Assembly (NCBI GenBank): GCA_947176045.1
Contig: CAMWPF010000134.1
Coordinates: 1-5,133, forward strand
DNA length: 5,133 nt
Direction: 5' to 3'
Origin: an uncultured Treponema sp.
GTDB taxonomy: Bacteria > Spirochaetota > Spirochaetia > Treponematales > Treponemataceae
Shown: piece after piece, positions 1 to 5,133 of the stretch
Layout: every line of letters starts with the position of its first letter
Position numbering within the stretch: the stretch's first letter is position 1
Position numbers and translations under genes: made by a program
Notes under the pieces: model-generated
Database searches by the model: none
Seen by the model: the letters and a program-made list of their open reading frames with translations, nothing else
Told to the model about the DNA's origin: nothing

Positions 1-1175
1 GATCGGAAGATGATTTTTCAAATGTCAAAATCACGACCGGAAACATCATGGGCTTTGCGGGTTGCGGCGGCACTCAGATTGAAATCACGTCGCGGTTTAC
101 CGAAAATAAAAGTGCGGAAGATTTTTTCCTGCACTATATGCTTGCAAAAGTGTTCTCGCTTAATCTGTTCGACTTGAAGCATCTTTCCGGCGACGGTCAG
201 TTTGATTTTCTTATCTATTTGTTTCCGTACTTTTTGCAGAAGGCTCTTTCGCAGGGAATGTTCAAAACGTATCGGTTTTTCAGGCGGAACGACGCGAACA
301 TAAAAGGCGCGCCCGATGTAAGCCGCCACATCAAGCAGAATGTTCCGTTTGCCGGGAGAATCGCGTACAATTCCCGCGAGCGAAGTTTTGACAACAGCAT
401 GACGCAGCTTGTCCGCCACACAATCGAAGCGATAAAAATCCGCCCGAACGGAAAGGCAGTCCTTTCAAAAAACGAGGACATCCGCCGTTCTGTCGCGCAG
501 ATTGTTCAGGCGACGCCGACTTATAACGCGCAAGACAGAAACAAAATCATCGCACAAAATGCAAAGCCGCTTGCCCATCCGTTTTTTACGCACTGGCGAC
601 TGCTTCAAAAAGTGTGTCTCGCCATTCTGCACAACCAGAAACTCAAATACGGGCAGACGAAAAATCAGATTTACGGAATTTTGTTCGACGGCGCGTGGCT
701 CTGGGAAGAATATCTTGCGACGGTGTTGAAAGGCACGGGATTTATTCACGCGGAAAATAAGACCGGCAAAAACGCAATCAGCCTTTGGAACGGAAATCCG
801 CGCTATCCCGATTTTTACAAAGGAAAACAGAATCCCAATTTCACATACGGCGATGAAATCCTGGAAGAAAACTGCATCCTTGACGCAAAGTACAAGCCGC
901 TCAACAAGCATTCAATCAGCCGCGAGGACGCACATCAAATCGTAACGTATATGCATATTCTTCCGGCAAGACGAGCAGGGCTCATTTATCCGCACAAACC
1001 GAACGACGAGAATTTTTCCGCTGAGCAAAAATCACTCACCGTCCGCGGAATAGGCGGAACGGTCAGCGTTTTCGGCTTGAAAGTTCCGCAGAATTTGCAC
1101 ACGCAAGAGGAGTTCGCACAGGAAATGGAAGCGGAGGAAAAGGAATTGCGTAATTCAATCGGCGGATCTGAATAA
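1..1175 (+). CDS. mcrC: McrC/LlaJI-type restriction protein, 5' end outside window
   Basis: The reading frame is open from the left edge (first full codon at 3) to TAA at 1173-1175, giving 390 visible residues. The ATG at 48 lies inside a conserved segment (TTGNIMGFAGCGGTQIEI), so it is probably not the true start; roughly 50 or more residues are likely missing. Numbered from that ATG, a family block with NDANIKG, DVSRHIKQNVPF and DNSMTQLVRHTIE spans about 81-127. The nuclease core follows: FDGAWLWEEYL (213-223), YPDF with the PD pair at 254-255, ILDAKYK (277-283, catalytic D279 and K281), and DAHQIVTYMH (294-303, the usual Q-x3-Y). This is a PD-(D/E)XK fold of the McrC / LlaJI restriction family. 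McrC is the nuclease partner of the GTP-driven translocase McrB in restriction of modified DNA; LlaJI relatives cut unmodified sites. No McrB is visible, but it would be expected immediately upstream. All catalytic residues look intact. Family assignment is confident; the exact specificity is unknown. Confidence 0.87.
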   Translation, partial: SEDDFSNVKITTGNIMGFAGCGGTQIEITSRFTENKSAEDFFLHYMLAKVFSLNLFDLKHLSGDGQFDFLIYLFPYFLQKALSQGMFKTYRFFRRNDANIKGAPDVSRHIKQNVPFAGRIAYNSRERSFDNSMTQLVRHTIEAIKIRPNGKAVLSKNEDIRRSVAQIVQATPTYNAQDRNKIIAQNAKPLAHPFFTHWRLLQKVCLAILHNQKLKYGQTKNQIYGILFDGAWLWEEYLATVLKGTGFIHAENKTGKNAISLWNGNPRYPDFYKGKQNPNFTYGDEILEENCILDAKYKPLNKHSISREDAHQIVTYMHILPARRAGLIYPHKPNDENFSAEQKSLTVRGIGGTVSVFGLKVPQNLHTQEEFAQEMEAEEKELRNSIGGSE

Positions 1176-1333
1176 AAACTGCGGACACAAACACGGCATT
1201 TTTATAATTATTCTTCCTCAGAAATTTTCTAAAGCGTGCAATTCATCCGCAGCAGCCTTGTTGCAACCAGAGGCGACCGCCCGGATACTGAAAAACGCGG
1301 GATATTTTGCATTCTCGCGTTCTTTCAGTCAGT
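1176..1333. other. intergenic, convergent 3' ends, no gene seen
   Basis: This region separates the McrC stop (+) from the stop of the chimeric minus-strand frame. I see no convincing gene, tRNA or strong hairpin-plus-T-run terminator. On the minus strand, the frame reached if the G run at 1347-1355 lost one base stays open to about 1253, so part of this stretch may be a decayed coding tail or an interspersed repeat. Confidence 0.5.
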
Positions 1334-1645
1334 TCAGGCGGTATCTCCCCCCCCCATCGTAATCCGCCGCTTTATGCGCTGCACAATCCGGTAGACAAAG
1401 AGACTTACGGTCGCGCTTATGATTTTGTCAATGAGGTTGGTGATTGTGCCGCCGAAGCAGTTCGCGAAGAGCAGGCTTCTTGTTACGACGTAGATTTCCT
1501 GAACGGCAGTGCCGGCCTGCGGAATTTTCAGTGCGGGATAGAACAGATATGAGAATGTATTGCCAAGGACGGAATTGGTCAGTCCTGCGACAAGCCCGGC
1601 CCACATGAATGTTTCCGTTGAATACGAGAACTGCCTGCCGTTTTC
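1334..1645 (-). pseudogene. C-terminal fragment of a multi-span membrane protein
   Basis: From about residue 110 of the 211-codon minus-strand frame (1969-1334), the sequence changes from a receiver domain to membrane protein. One hydrophobic span lies around MWAGLVAGLTNSVLGNTF plus SYLFYPAL, and a second around the segment from SLLFANCFGG to LFVYRIVQ. It ends in a basic tail, RIKRRITMGGGDTA. The pattern GLVAGLTNS...GNTFSYLF, then FGGTITNLIDKIIS, then a short aliphatic helix and basic residues, recalls S-component-like or sensor-type membrane modules with a conserved N-x-x-DK turn. I cannot name the family with confidence. No start or N-terminal spans belong to it; the receiver fragment sits where they should be. 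It is best read as the remaining 3' end of a gene deleted by recombination. If translated as a fusion, it would place a broken receiver in front of two membrane segments. Confidence 0.5.
1347..1355. repeat. nine-base G (minus strand) / C (plus strand) homopolymer
   Basis: A run of nine C on the plus strand is read as ATG followed by nine G on the minus strand. It sits seven codons before the stop of the chimeric frame, which ends MGGGDTA. With eight G the frame would continue about 30 more codons (starting MGGEIPPELTERT). With ten it would end almost at once (MGGGRYRLN). Runs of this length are prone to slippage and to sequencing error. Confidence 0.9.
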
Positions 1646-1726
1646 GAGCATATTTTTTCCGCTCGTGCCGGAAGAACAGTTCTGCCGACACTGCCGTTGA
1701 GATATGGCACAGAACGAACAGAATTT

Positions 1727-1927
1727 CGGCATTGCGTCAAGCGAATTTTCGCCGTCAAGGTTTATGTCAAGAATCACGATGTCAATTTCCGTGCCGCTTT
1801 TGAGTATGCCGACTGATTCCGCCGTGTCGGACGCGCCTGTTATTTCAAAGCCGGGATTTTTTGTTTTCAGCATATACATCATTCCGTCGCGGAGTCCGAT
1901 GTGGTCGTCAACGAACAGAATTTGTAA
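1727..1927 (-). pseudogene. NarL/FixJ-type response regulator, receiver domain truncated
   Basis: The frame gives LQILFVDDHIGLRDGMMYML and, after about 45 residues, IVILDINLDGENSLDAM. These are the N-terminal half of a receiver domain: the acidic pair DD in FVDDH and the phospho-acceptor aspartate in LDIN. Homology stops after about MPK (near 1727). The conserved Thr/Ser and Lys of the receiver and the whole C-terminal HTH output domain are absent. The frame instead runs on without a stop into the membrane-protein fragment. The gene lies directly downstream of, and overlaps, the histidine kinase remnant, the usual arrangement of a cognate pair. An ideal Shine-Dalgarno sequence sits 8 nt before a TTA codon where the start should be; the nearest upstream in-frame start-like codon is TTG at 1969-1967. 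The regulator therefore probably lost its start as well as its 3' half. It cannot bind DNA through its own domain. Confidence 0.75.
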
Positions 1928-2775
1928 CGGCGAATCCTCCTTTGTGTATAAAATCGACTTTCGCGCCAATCAGTTCGGCACGTTTTTTTATGTTTCCAAG
2001 CCCGTAGTGCTTTACGGAGTCCGTTCGGTTTTTTGTGCCAACAAGCGATTCGTCAAAGTCCCTGCCGTTGTCGCTGATTATAAAGCGGAAGTCGTCGATG
2101 CCGTCTATGATTTTCACTTCGACTTCGGTTGCGTCGGAATGGCGGGAAATGTTGCTCAACGCTTCCTGCAAAATCCGCATCAGGTGCGACGCGGTGCTTT
2201 TGTCAAGGGCGAAAATGCGGTCGCTTGCGATGTAGACTTTTGTCGTAATGCCGAAATTCGCCTCGAACGCCGTGCAGATGTCCCGCACCATCGTTTCAAA
2301 GTCCTCCAAATAGTCGATGGCGGACGAGCCGATCATATAACGGATTTCGTTCAGCGCCTGCTTCGCGTAGAATTTCGACTTGGAAAGGTCTTCTTTCTCA
2401 AGGTAAATTTTGAGTGCGGCAAGATTCTGCGCAACTCCGTCGTGCAGGTCGCGGCTCAGGTTCAACTGCTCGCCCTGCATTGTCTTGAGATGCTCCAGCT
2501 GGATTGAATTCTTAAAGTATTTTTCAAGGATGACGAAAGCCGCGATGGCGACCAAAACAAGCGAGCCGTACAAAATCGAGTCGTAGCCGAGGTTCAGCTG
2601 CGACTGAATCTGGTGAATGCGTTTCTGGAATGCAATCGTTTCGTCCGGCGACGGAGTTTCCGTTCTGAATGTTCTGTATGATGGCGGCAAGGCTTTCCCG
2701 AAGCGCCTCGTCAAAGTAGGAGAACGACTCGTAGTCCTCGGAAAGCCGCCCGGCAATGTAAATGAAAATTCTATC
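1908..2775 (-). pseudogene. sensor histidine kinase (HisKA_3 / NarL-partner type), truncated and frameshifted
   Basis: This is the remnant of a membrane-bound sensor kinase that phosphorylated the adjoining regulator. The frame ending TGA at 1908 contains, in order, a transmembrane helix (ILYGSLVLVAIAAFVIL, near 2575-2520), the H-box SRDLHDGVAQNL (His codon 2444-2442), the N-box LQEALSNISRH, G1 SDNGRDFD and G2 HYGLGNIKKRAELIGA. These are the dimerisation/phosphotransfer and ATP-binding domains, and all key residues are present. Upstream of about 2660 the coding signal switches frame: IFIYIAGRLSEDYESF and DEALRESLAAIIQNIQN are read from 2766 to about 2665. One nucleotide must be skipped near 2655-2665 to join it to ETPSPDETIAFQKRIHQ. 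The first frame begins just after a TAA (2778-2776) and has no ATG, so the first membrane helix and the start are gone. An alternative TTG start at 2813 in the downstream frame gives a 301-residue protein with a nonsense N-terminus; it could still make a kinase with a single membrane helix. Confidence 0.8.
1936..1941 (-). promoter_or_regulatory. Shine-Dalgarno AGGAGG of the response regulator
   Basis: AGGAGG lies on the minus strand inside the last codons of the kinase remnant. The 8-nt spacer after it leads to TTA (1927-1925), in frame with LQILFVDDH. Spacing is ideal, but TTA is not a normal start, so the initiation codon appears to have mutated (for example from TTG). It shows that the kinase and regulator were translationally coupled. 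Confidence 0.65.
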
Positions 2776-2815
2776 TTAAAAACCTTTTTTACAAAATCCC
2801 AAGCATTCTTCAAGA

Positions 2816-2824
2816 ATTATAGCA
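2816..2824 (-). promoter_or_regulatory. extended -10 promoter for the kinase remnant
   Basis: The minus strand reads TGCTATAAT, an exact extended -10 element (TG-N-TATAAT). It lies about 40 bp upstream of the first kinase-like codons. No good -35 hexamer is visible at 17 bp, which is usual for extended -10 promoters. The predicted transcript would start near 2809. It may be an intact promoter left in front of a decayed operon, or it may have been brought in by the rearrangement. Confidence 0.45.
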
Positions 2825-2884
2825 TAAAACGCAGAAAACGGGCGGGGAAAATATCGGAGGGTGGAGGAAGGGCGGTTTTTGCTG

Positions 2885-3217
2885 TTACTTTCCCTTTGTC
2901 ATCATAAGTTTTGAACCGGGAATGAACTTAGTGTCAAAAACATAATCTGTGCTATAAGTCCATTTATTTAAACCAGTTTTTACTTTTTTATAAAATCCAT
3001 CCTGTGTTATATATTTTGCAATCTCGTTCTGAGGAGCACGGTAACCCTCGCTCAGAAAGCCATTAACAACGGCTTGCTTCATTTCTGAAAAATTTTTTTC
3101 AGTCGTATTCATCTGACGCCTTCTTTTTCCATCAGCTAAATATGTATCTAGGTAGATATGCTTCTCGCCGTCTTTGCCGGTTCCTATAAAAGGCTGTTCC
3201 AGTGTTATAATTTCCAT
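2885..3217 (-). CDS. small hypothetical protein, 110 aa
   Basis: An ATG at 3217-3215 is preceded by AGGGA at an 8-nt spacing, and the frame ends TAA at 2887-2885. The product begins MEIITLEQPFIGTGKDGEK and ends PGSKLMMTKGK. It is soluble, with no signal peptide or membrane helix, and rich in Lys/Arg (notably GKRRRQ around 30-35 and YKKVKTGLNK around 76-85). Aromatic residues in the second half (WTYSTDYVFDTKF) suggest a compact fold. I do not recognise the family. It is the second gene of a minus-strand pair, 20 bp after the acidic frameshifted gene, and probably co-transcribed. Codons are visibly AT-richer (many ATA, TTA, AAA) than in the flanking McrC, kinase and ATPase genes, which suggests separate acquisition. 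A DNA-binding or partner-protein role fits its charge but is only a guess. Confidence 0.65.
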   Translation of the reverse strand: MEIITLEQPFIGTGKDGEKHIYLDTYLADGKRRRQMNTTEKNFSEMKQAVVNGFLSEGYRAPQNEIAKYITQDGFYKKVKTGLNKWTYSTDYVFDTKFIPGSKLMMTKGK

Positions 3218-3237
3218 AGTGCTGATCCCTGCATGAA

Positions 3238-3556
3238 TTATTCGGCTTCATCAATTTTTTCTTTTACAGAATCATAATCAAATTCATCTTGATTTAAGCA
3301 AATAATAGCTCCCTCTTTGTAGTCGGCTAAATCTATAGATTCTATTGTGTAGTCTCCGTTATCATTGTCTGCTTGAAATGCGATTGAATTCAGTTTGTTT
3401 TCCGACAGCTCTTCGTCGCTTTCTGAATAGCCAAGTTCAGATTTTGCTTCTTCCCAGTTTTTTTTCTAAAATGTTATTTCTATATTCTATTGCGTTATGT
3501 TTCGATGTGAATGCTTTTATAATTTCATCTTGATGAATAAGTAGAAAATGTTTCAT
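3238..3556 (-). pseudogene. small acidic hypothetical protein interrupted at an A8 run
   Basis: An ATG at 3556-3554, with AGGAAG 5 nt upstream, opens MKHFLLIHQDEIIKAFTSKH and NAIEYRNNILEKK. The frame then ends at TGA (3439-3437) after 39 codons. The adjacent frame continues NWEEAKSELGYSESDEE, LNSIAFQADNDNGDY, AIICLNQDEFDYDSV and KEKIDEAE, ending TAA at 3240-3238. The break coincides with eight A (plus-strand T 3458-3465); seven would restore a single 105-residue frame. The downstream half has no start or ribosome site of its own. The joined product is strongly acidic, has no membrane segment, and belongs to no family I recognise. It leads a two-gene unit with the basic 110-residue protein 20 bp downstream. 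Possibilities are a simple decayed gene, a sequencing error in the run, homopolymer phase variation, or transcriptional slippage that still makes some full-length protein. The good start context and intact downstream coding argue for recent or conditional loss. Confidence 0.65.
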
Positions 3557-3561
3557 AGAAA

Positions 3562-3567
3562 CTTCCT
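3562..3567 (-). promoter_or_regulatory. ribosome binding site AGGAAG
   Basis: AGGAAG lies on the minus strand with a 5-nt spacer before the ATG at 3556. It supports this start for the acidic small protein. No clear -10/-35 pair was found upstream, where the palindromes begin. Confidence 0.55.
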
Positions 3568-3572
3568 TTTTT

Positions 3573-3607
3573 CAATCGCGAACGGAGCGTAGCAACGTTC
3601 GCGATTG
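3573..3607. repeat. REP-like palindrome, perfect 12-bp stem
   Basis: CAATCGCGAACG (3573-3584) and CGTTCGCGATTG (3596-3607) are exact reverse complements around an 11-nt loop, GAGCGTAGCAA. On the plus strand it is followed after five bases by eight T, like a terminator, but no plus-strand gene ends here. On the minus strand it falls in the leader of the small-gene cassette. The GC-rich arms stand out from the AT-rich surroundings and resemble interspersed bacterial palindromes. Confidence 0.75.
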
Positions 3608-3659
3608 GGGCTATTTTTTTTAGGATTTTTGCCCCTTGTAGCCGGCGGAAAGCAGCGGC
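3607..3659. repeat. two further weak inverted repeats
   Basis: GGGGC (3607-3611) pairs with GCCCC (3631-3635) around a T-rich loop. GCCG (3641-3644) can pair with CGGC (3656-3659). The stems are short, but they follow the 12-bp palindrome directly and precede the 13-bp hairpin, so the region is a chain of possible stem-loops. Confidence 0.4.
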
Positions 3660-3664
3660 GAAAC

Positions 3665-3703
3665 CAACAAAGTTTTTCAGTCTTCAGCTAAAAAACTTTG
3701 TTG
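3665..3703. repeat. 13-bp perfect inverted repeat
   Basis: CAACAAAGTTTTT (3665-3677) and AAAAACTTTGTTG (3691-3703) are exact reverse complements with a 13-nt loop. The inner part of the left arm and all of the right arm lie inside the first 41-bp tandem unit, so this is the best-formed version of the dyad that recurs in the later units. Confidence 0.8.
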
Positions 3704-3817
3704 ATTTTATAACTTTTTCAGTCTAAAACGTAAAAACTTGCTTATTTTTAATACTTTTTCAGTTTTATACTGAAAAACTTCTTGTTTTTACTGAGTTTTT
3801 CAGTTAGAATCGGAACT
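3671..3817 (+). repeat. 41-bp-period tandem repeat array (about 3.6 units) abutting the ATPase start
   Basis: Units begin at 3671, 3712, 3753 and 3794, each exactly 41 bp after the last. All begin A-S-TTTTTCAGT. The first three then carry a variable heptamer region, an A-run with ACTT, and a T-rich tail. The fourth stops after 24 bp at the ATG of the ATPase gene. Most units are imperfect dyads: TTTTTCAG on the left and a CTGAAAAA-like arm on the right, clearest in the third unit (3754-3762 with 3771-3779, one mismatch). A possible -10 (TATACT, 3766-3771) lies in the third unit without a good -35. The spacing, close to four DNA turns, would put the copies on nearly the same helix face, which suits an operator array. 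Copies have diverged by substitutions only. Confidence 0.85.
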
Positions 3818-5065
3818 ATGGAAACGGAAAATGAAGACGAGATAGACATTTTCAGGCCGGTGTTTGCCAGGAATCTGGGCAGTTTTAAGGACGAAAAAAT
3901 CATCAAGATTCTCTGCGGTGTCCGCCGGTGCGGCAAATCTACTATTCTCAAGACGTTCAAGAACACGCTTCTGGCGGACAGCACGCCGCGGGCGAATATT
4001 GTGGAGCGTCTGTATTCTTCGATGGAATATCCGCGGGATTTTGATGCCGACGCTATGTACAAGGATTTGCTGCGTGCAATCGAACGTGCGGACAAAGCCA
4101 AAAAAGTCTATCTGCTTTTGGACGAAATTCAGGAGATTGCGGACTGGGAAAAATGCGTGAACACGCTTTTTGAAACGAGGAACGTTGACATCTACGTAAC
4201 CGGCTCGAATTCAAAACTGCTTTCGTCGGAAATCTCAACGTATCTTACGGGGCGTTTTGTTCTGATTCCCGTTTACACGCTTTCGTTCGCGGAATTCATT
4301 GAGTTCAAAAAAACGTTCGTCCCGGAACTGAAGAACGCCTCTGCCGACGAGTACTTCGACTTGTACTTGAAATCGGGCGGATTTCCGTTTATCGCGAAAA
4401 CGAACCACACGCAGGAGGAAAATTATCAGATTGTGGACGGCATTTATGCGACGGTCGTTACACGCGACATTTCGCGGCGGCACACGATTTCCAACCTTGA
4501 TATGTTCAACCGGGTCGTGCGTTTCGTCCTTGAGAACCTCGGGAAAAATTTCAGTGCAAAGACGATTTTTGATTTTTTCAAGAGCCAGCAGCGTTCTGTT
4601 TCAATCGAGACGATTTACAACTACCTTGCGTGGCTTGAGGAGGCGTTCATCATTTACCGTTGCAGCCGCTACGACATTCAGGGCAGGGAAATTCTGAAGA
4701 CGCAGGAAAAATTTTATCTTTCCGACATCAGCTTTAAATACAGCCAGTTCGGATATTCGCCGAAATCGGTCGCGGCGGTGCTTGAGAACATTGTGTATCT
4801 GGAACTTCGCAGACGCGGCTATTCGGTCTACATCGGAAAATTCGCAGACAAGGAAATTGATTTTGTGGCGGCGCAGCAGGACAGAAGAATCTATGTCCAG
4901 GTCTGCCGAACGCTGCCGGAACATTCCGACCGTGAAATCGGCAATCTGAAGGCCGTAAAGGACTCGTACCCAAAATACGTTGTAACAATGGACTCCTCCG
5001 TCTGCGGAATAGAGAACGGAATAAAAATCGTGCACATCAAGGATTTTTTGCTGGAGGAATTGTAG
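3818..5065 (+). CDS. AAA ATPase with C-terminal DUF4143 region, 415 aa
   Basis: The ATG at 3818 (METENEDEIDIFRPVF) is chosen over the in-frame TTG at 3782, which lies within the tandem repeats. The Shine-Dalgarno is weak (CGGA four bases before ATG). The AAA_14-type ATPase core has Walker A GVRRCGKST (residues 34-42), Walker B VYLLLDEIQ (97-105) and sensor-like IYVTGSNSKLLSSE (125-138) followed by TYLTGR. After a GGFP motif and ATVVTRDISRRH comes a helical, winged-helix-like part (NFSAKTIFDFF, SIETIYNYLAWLEEA). The DUF4143 end has LENIVYLELRRRGYSVYIG, then EIDFVA (356-361) and YVQV (369-372). These resemble a PD-(D/E)XK arrangement in which glutamine stands at the usual lysine position (VQV), so cutting activity is doubtful. 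Length is typical of the family and no residues seem missing. The biological role of these often multicopy ATPases is not established; mobile-element or defence links are proposed. It is a cytosolic protein and appears monocistronic. Confidence 0.88.
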   Translation: METENEDEIDIFRPVFARNLGSFKDEKIIKILCGVRRCGKSTILKTFKNTLLADSTPRANIVERLYSSMEYPRDFDADAMYKDLLRAIERADKAKKVYLLLDEIQEIADWEKCVNTLFETRNVDIYVTGSNSKLLSSEISTYLTGRFVLIPVYTLSFAEFIEFKKTFVPELKNASADEYFDLYLKSGGFPFIAKTNHTQEENYQIVDGIYATVVTRDISRRHTISNLDMFNRVVRFVLENLGKNFSAKTIFDFFKSQQRSVSIETIYNYLAWLEEAFIIYRCSRYDIQGREILKTQEKFYLSDISFKYSQFGYSPKSVAAVLENIVYLELRRRGYSVYIGKFADKEIDFVAAQQDRRIYVQVCRTLPEHSDREIGNLKAVKDSYPKYVVTMDSSVCGIENGIKIVHIKDFLLEEL

Positions 5066-5133
5066 GGGGGCGATTTTTCATAAATTAGAATGTTATTGCT
5101 CTCAAAGTCTATATCTGATGGTTTCAATGAGCA
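5066..5133. other. AT-rich end of window, no gene assigned
   Basis: After the ATPase stop there is a six-G run (5065-5070), then AT-rich sequence without a clear terminator hairpin. On the minus strand a frame ends LIETIRYRL-stop (stop at 5104-5102), which could be the last residues of a convergent gene beyond the window. It is too short to call. Confidence 0.35.

Noticed and set aside
48..50. ATG as the true start of the McrC-type protein
   Set aside because: The frame is open to the window edge and the upstream residues (VKITTGNI) continue the conserved N-terminal motif.
1307..1552. 81-codon plus-strand open frame
   Set aside because: It lies opposite the membrane-protein fragment, has no ribosome site and no recognisable content.
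1704..2507. 267-codon plus-strand open frame
   Set aside because: It is antisense to the kinase and receiver coding, shows no family motifs, and is explained as a shadow of the real frames.
3437..3480. Programmed -1 ribosomal frameshift at A AAA AAC
   Set aside because: The downstream coding frame needs +1 (or -2); the -1 frame gives no sensible product. Slippage or an indel is the better explanation.
3573..3625. Rho-independent terminator on the plus strand
   Set aside because: The stem is good and eight T follow, but the T run is separated by five bases and no plus-strand gene ends upstream. It is better treated as a palindromic repeat.
3671..3817. CRISPR array
   Set aside because: The period is 41 bp with similarity along most of the unit; there are no constant repeats separated by unique spacers and no cas genes.
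3782..3817. TTG start adding 12 residues (MFLLSFSVRIGT) to the ATPase
   Set aside because: These codons are tandem-repeat sequence. The ATG at 3818 begins the family-like N-terminus.
5102..5133. C-terminus of a convergent minus-strand gene (LIETIRYRL)
   Set aside because: Only about ten codons are visible. It is plausible but cannot be supported.

Overview
The window looks like an accessory, partly decayed stretch of a bacterial chromosome. Base composition is moderate, with AT-rich islands. My best guess at the source is a Spirochaetota member of the Treponema type. That rests on overall codon feel, the DUF4143-type ATPase behind AT-rich repeats, and long homopolymers. No marker gene is present, so the assignment is weak.

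Layout, left to right. Positions 1-1175 (+) hold most of a McrC/LlaJI-type restriction protein with a PD-(D/E)XK core; its 5' end lies outside the window. Positions 1176-1333 hold no gene. Positions 1334-2775 (-) are the wreck of a NarL-type two-component pair. A histidine kinase remnant (HisKA_3 plus HATPase) has lost its 5' end and carries a frameshift. Next comes a response regulator that keeps only the first half of its receiver domain. That half runs in frame into the tail of an unrelated multi-span membrane protein, which ends at a nine-G run. Positions 2885-3556 (-) hold a two-gene AT-rich cassette of unrecognised small proteins. The promoter-proximal gene is acidic and broken (or switched) at an A8 run; the second is intact and rather basic.

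Positions 3557-3817 are a divergent intergenic region made almost entirely of structured repeats. A perfect 12-bp palindrome is followed by two weaker hairpins and a 13-bp perfect hairpin. A 41-bp-period tandem array of about 3.6 units follows and runs right up to the start codon of the next gene. Positions 3818-5065 (+) encode an intact AAA ATPase with a C-terminal DUF4143 region that carries nuclease-like residues.

How the genes work together: the McrC protein would act with an McrB-type GTPase expected just upstream, outside the window. The kinase and regulator once formed one operon (the regulator's Shine-Dalgarno lies inside the kinase 3' end) but cannot now make a working pathway. The ATPase stands alone behind the repeat array. 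That array is the most unusual structure here and may be its control region.
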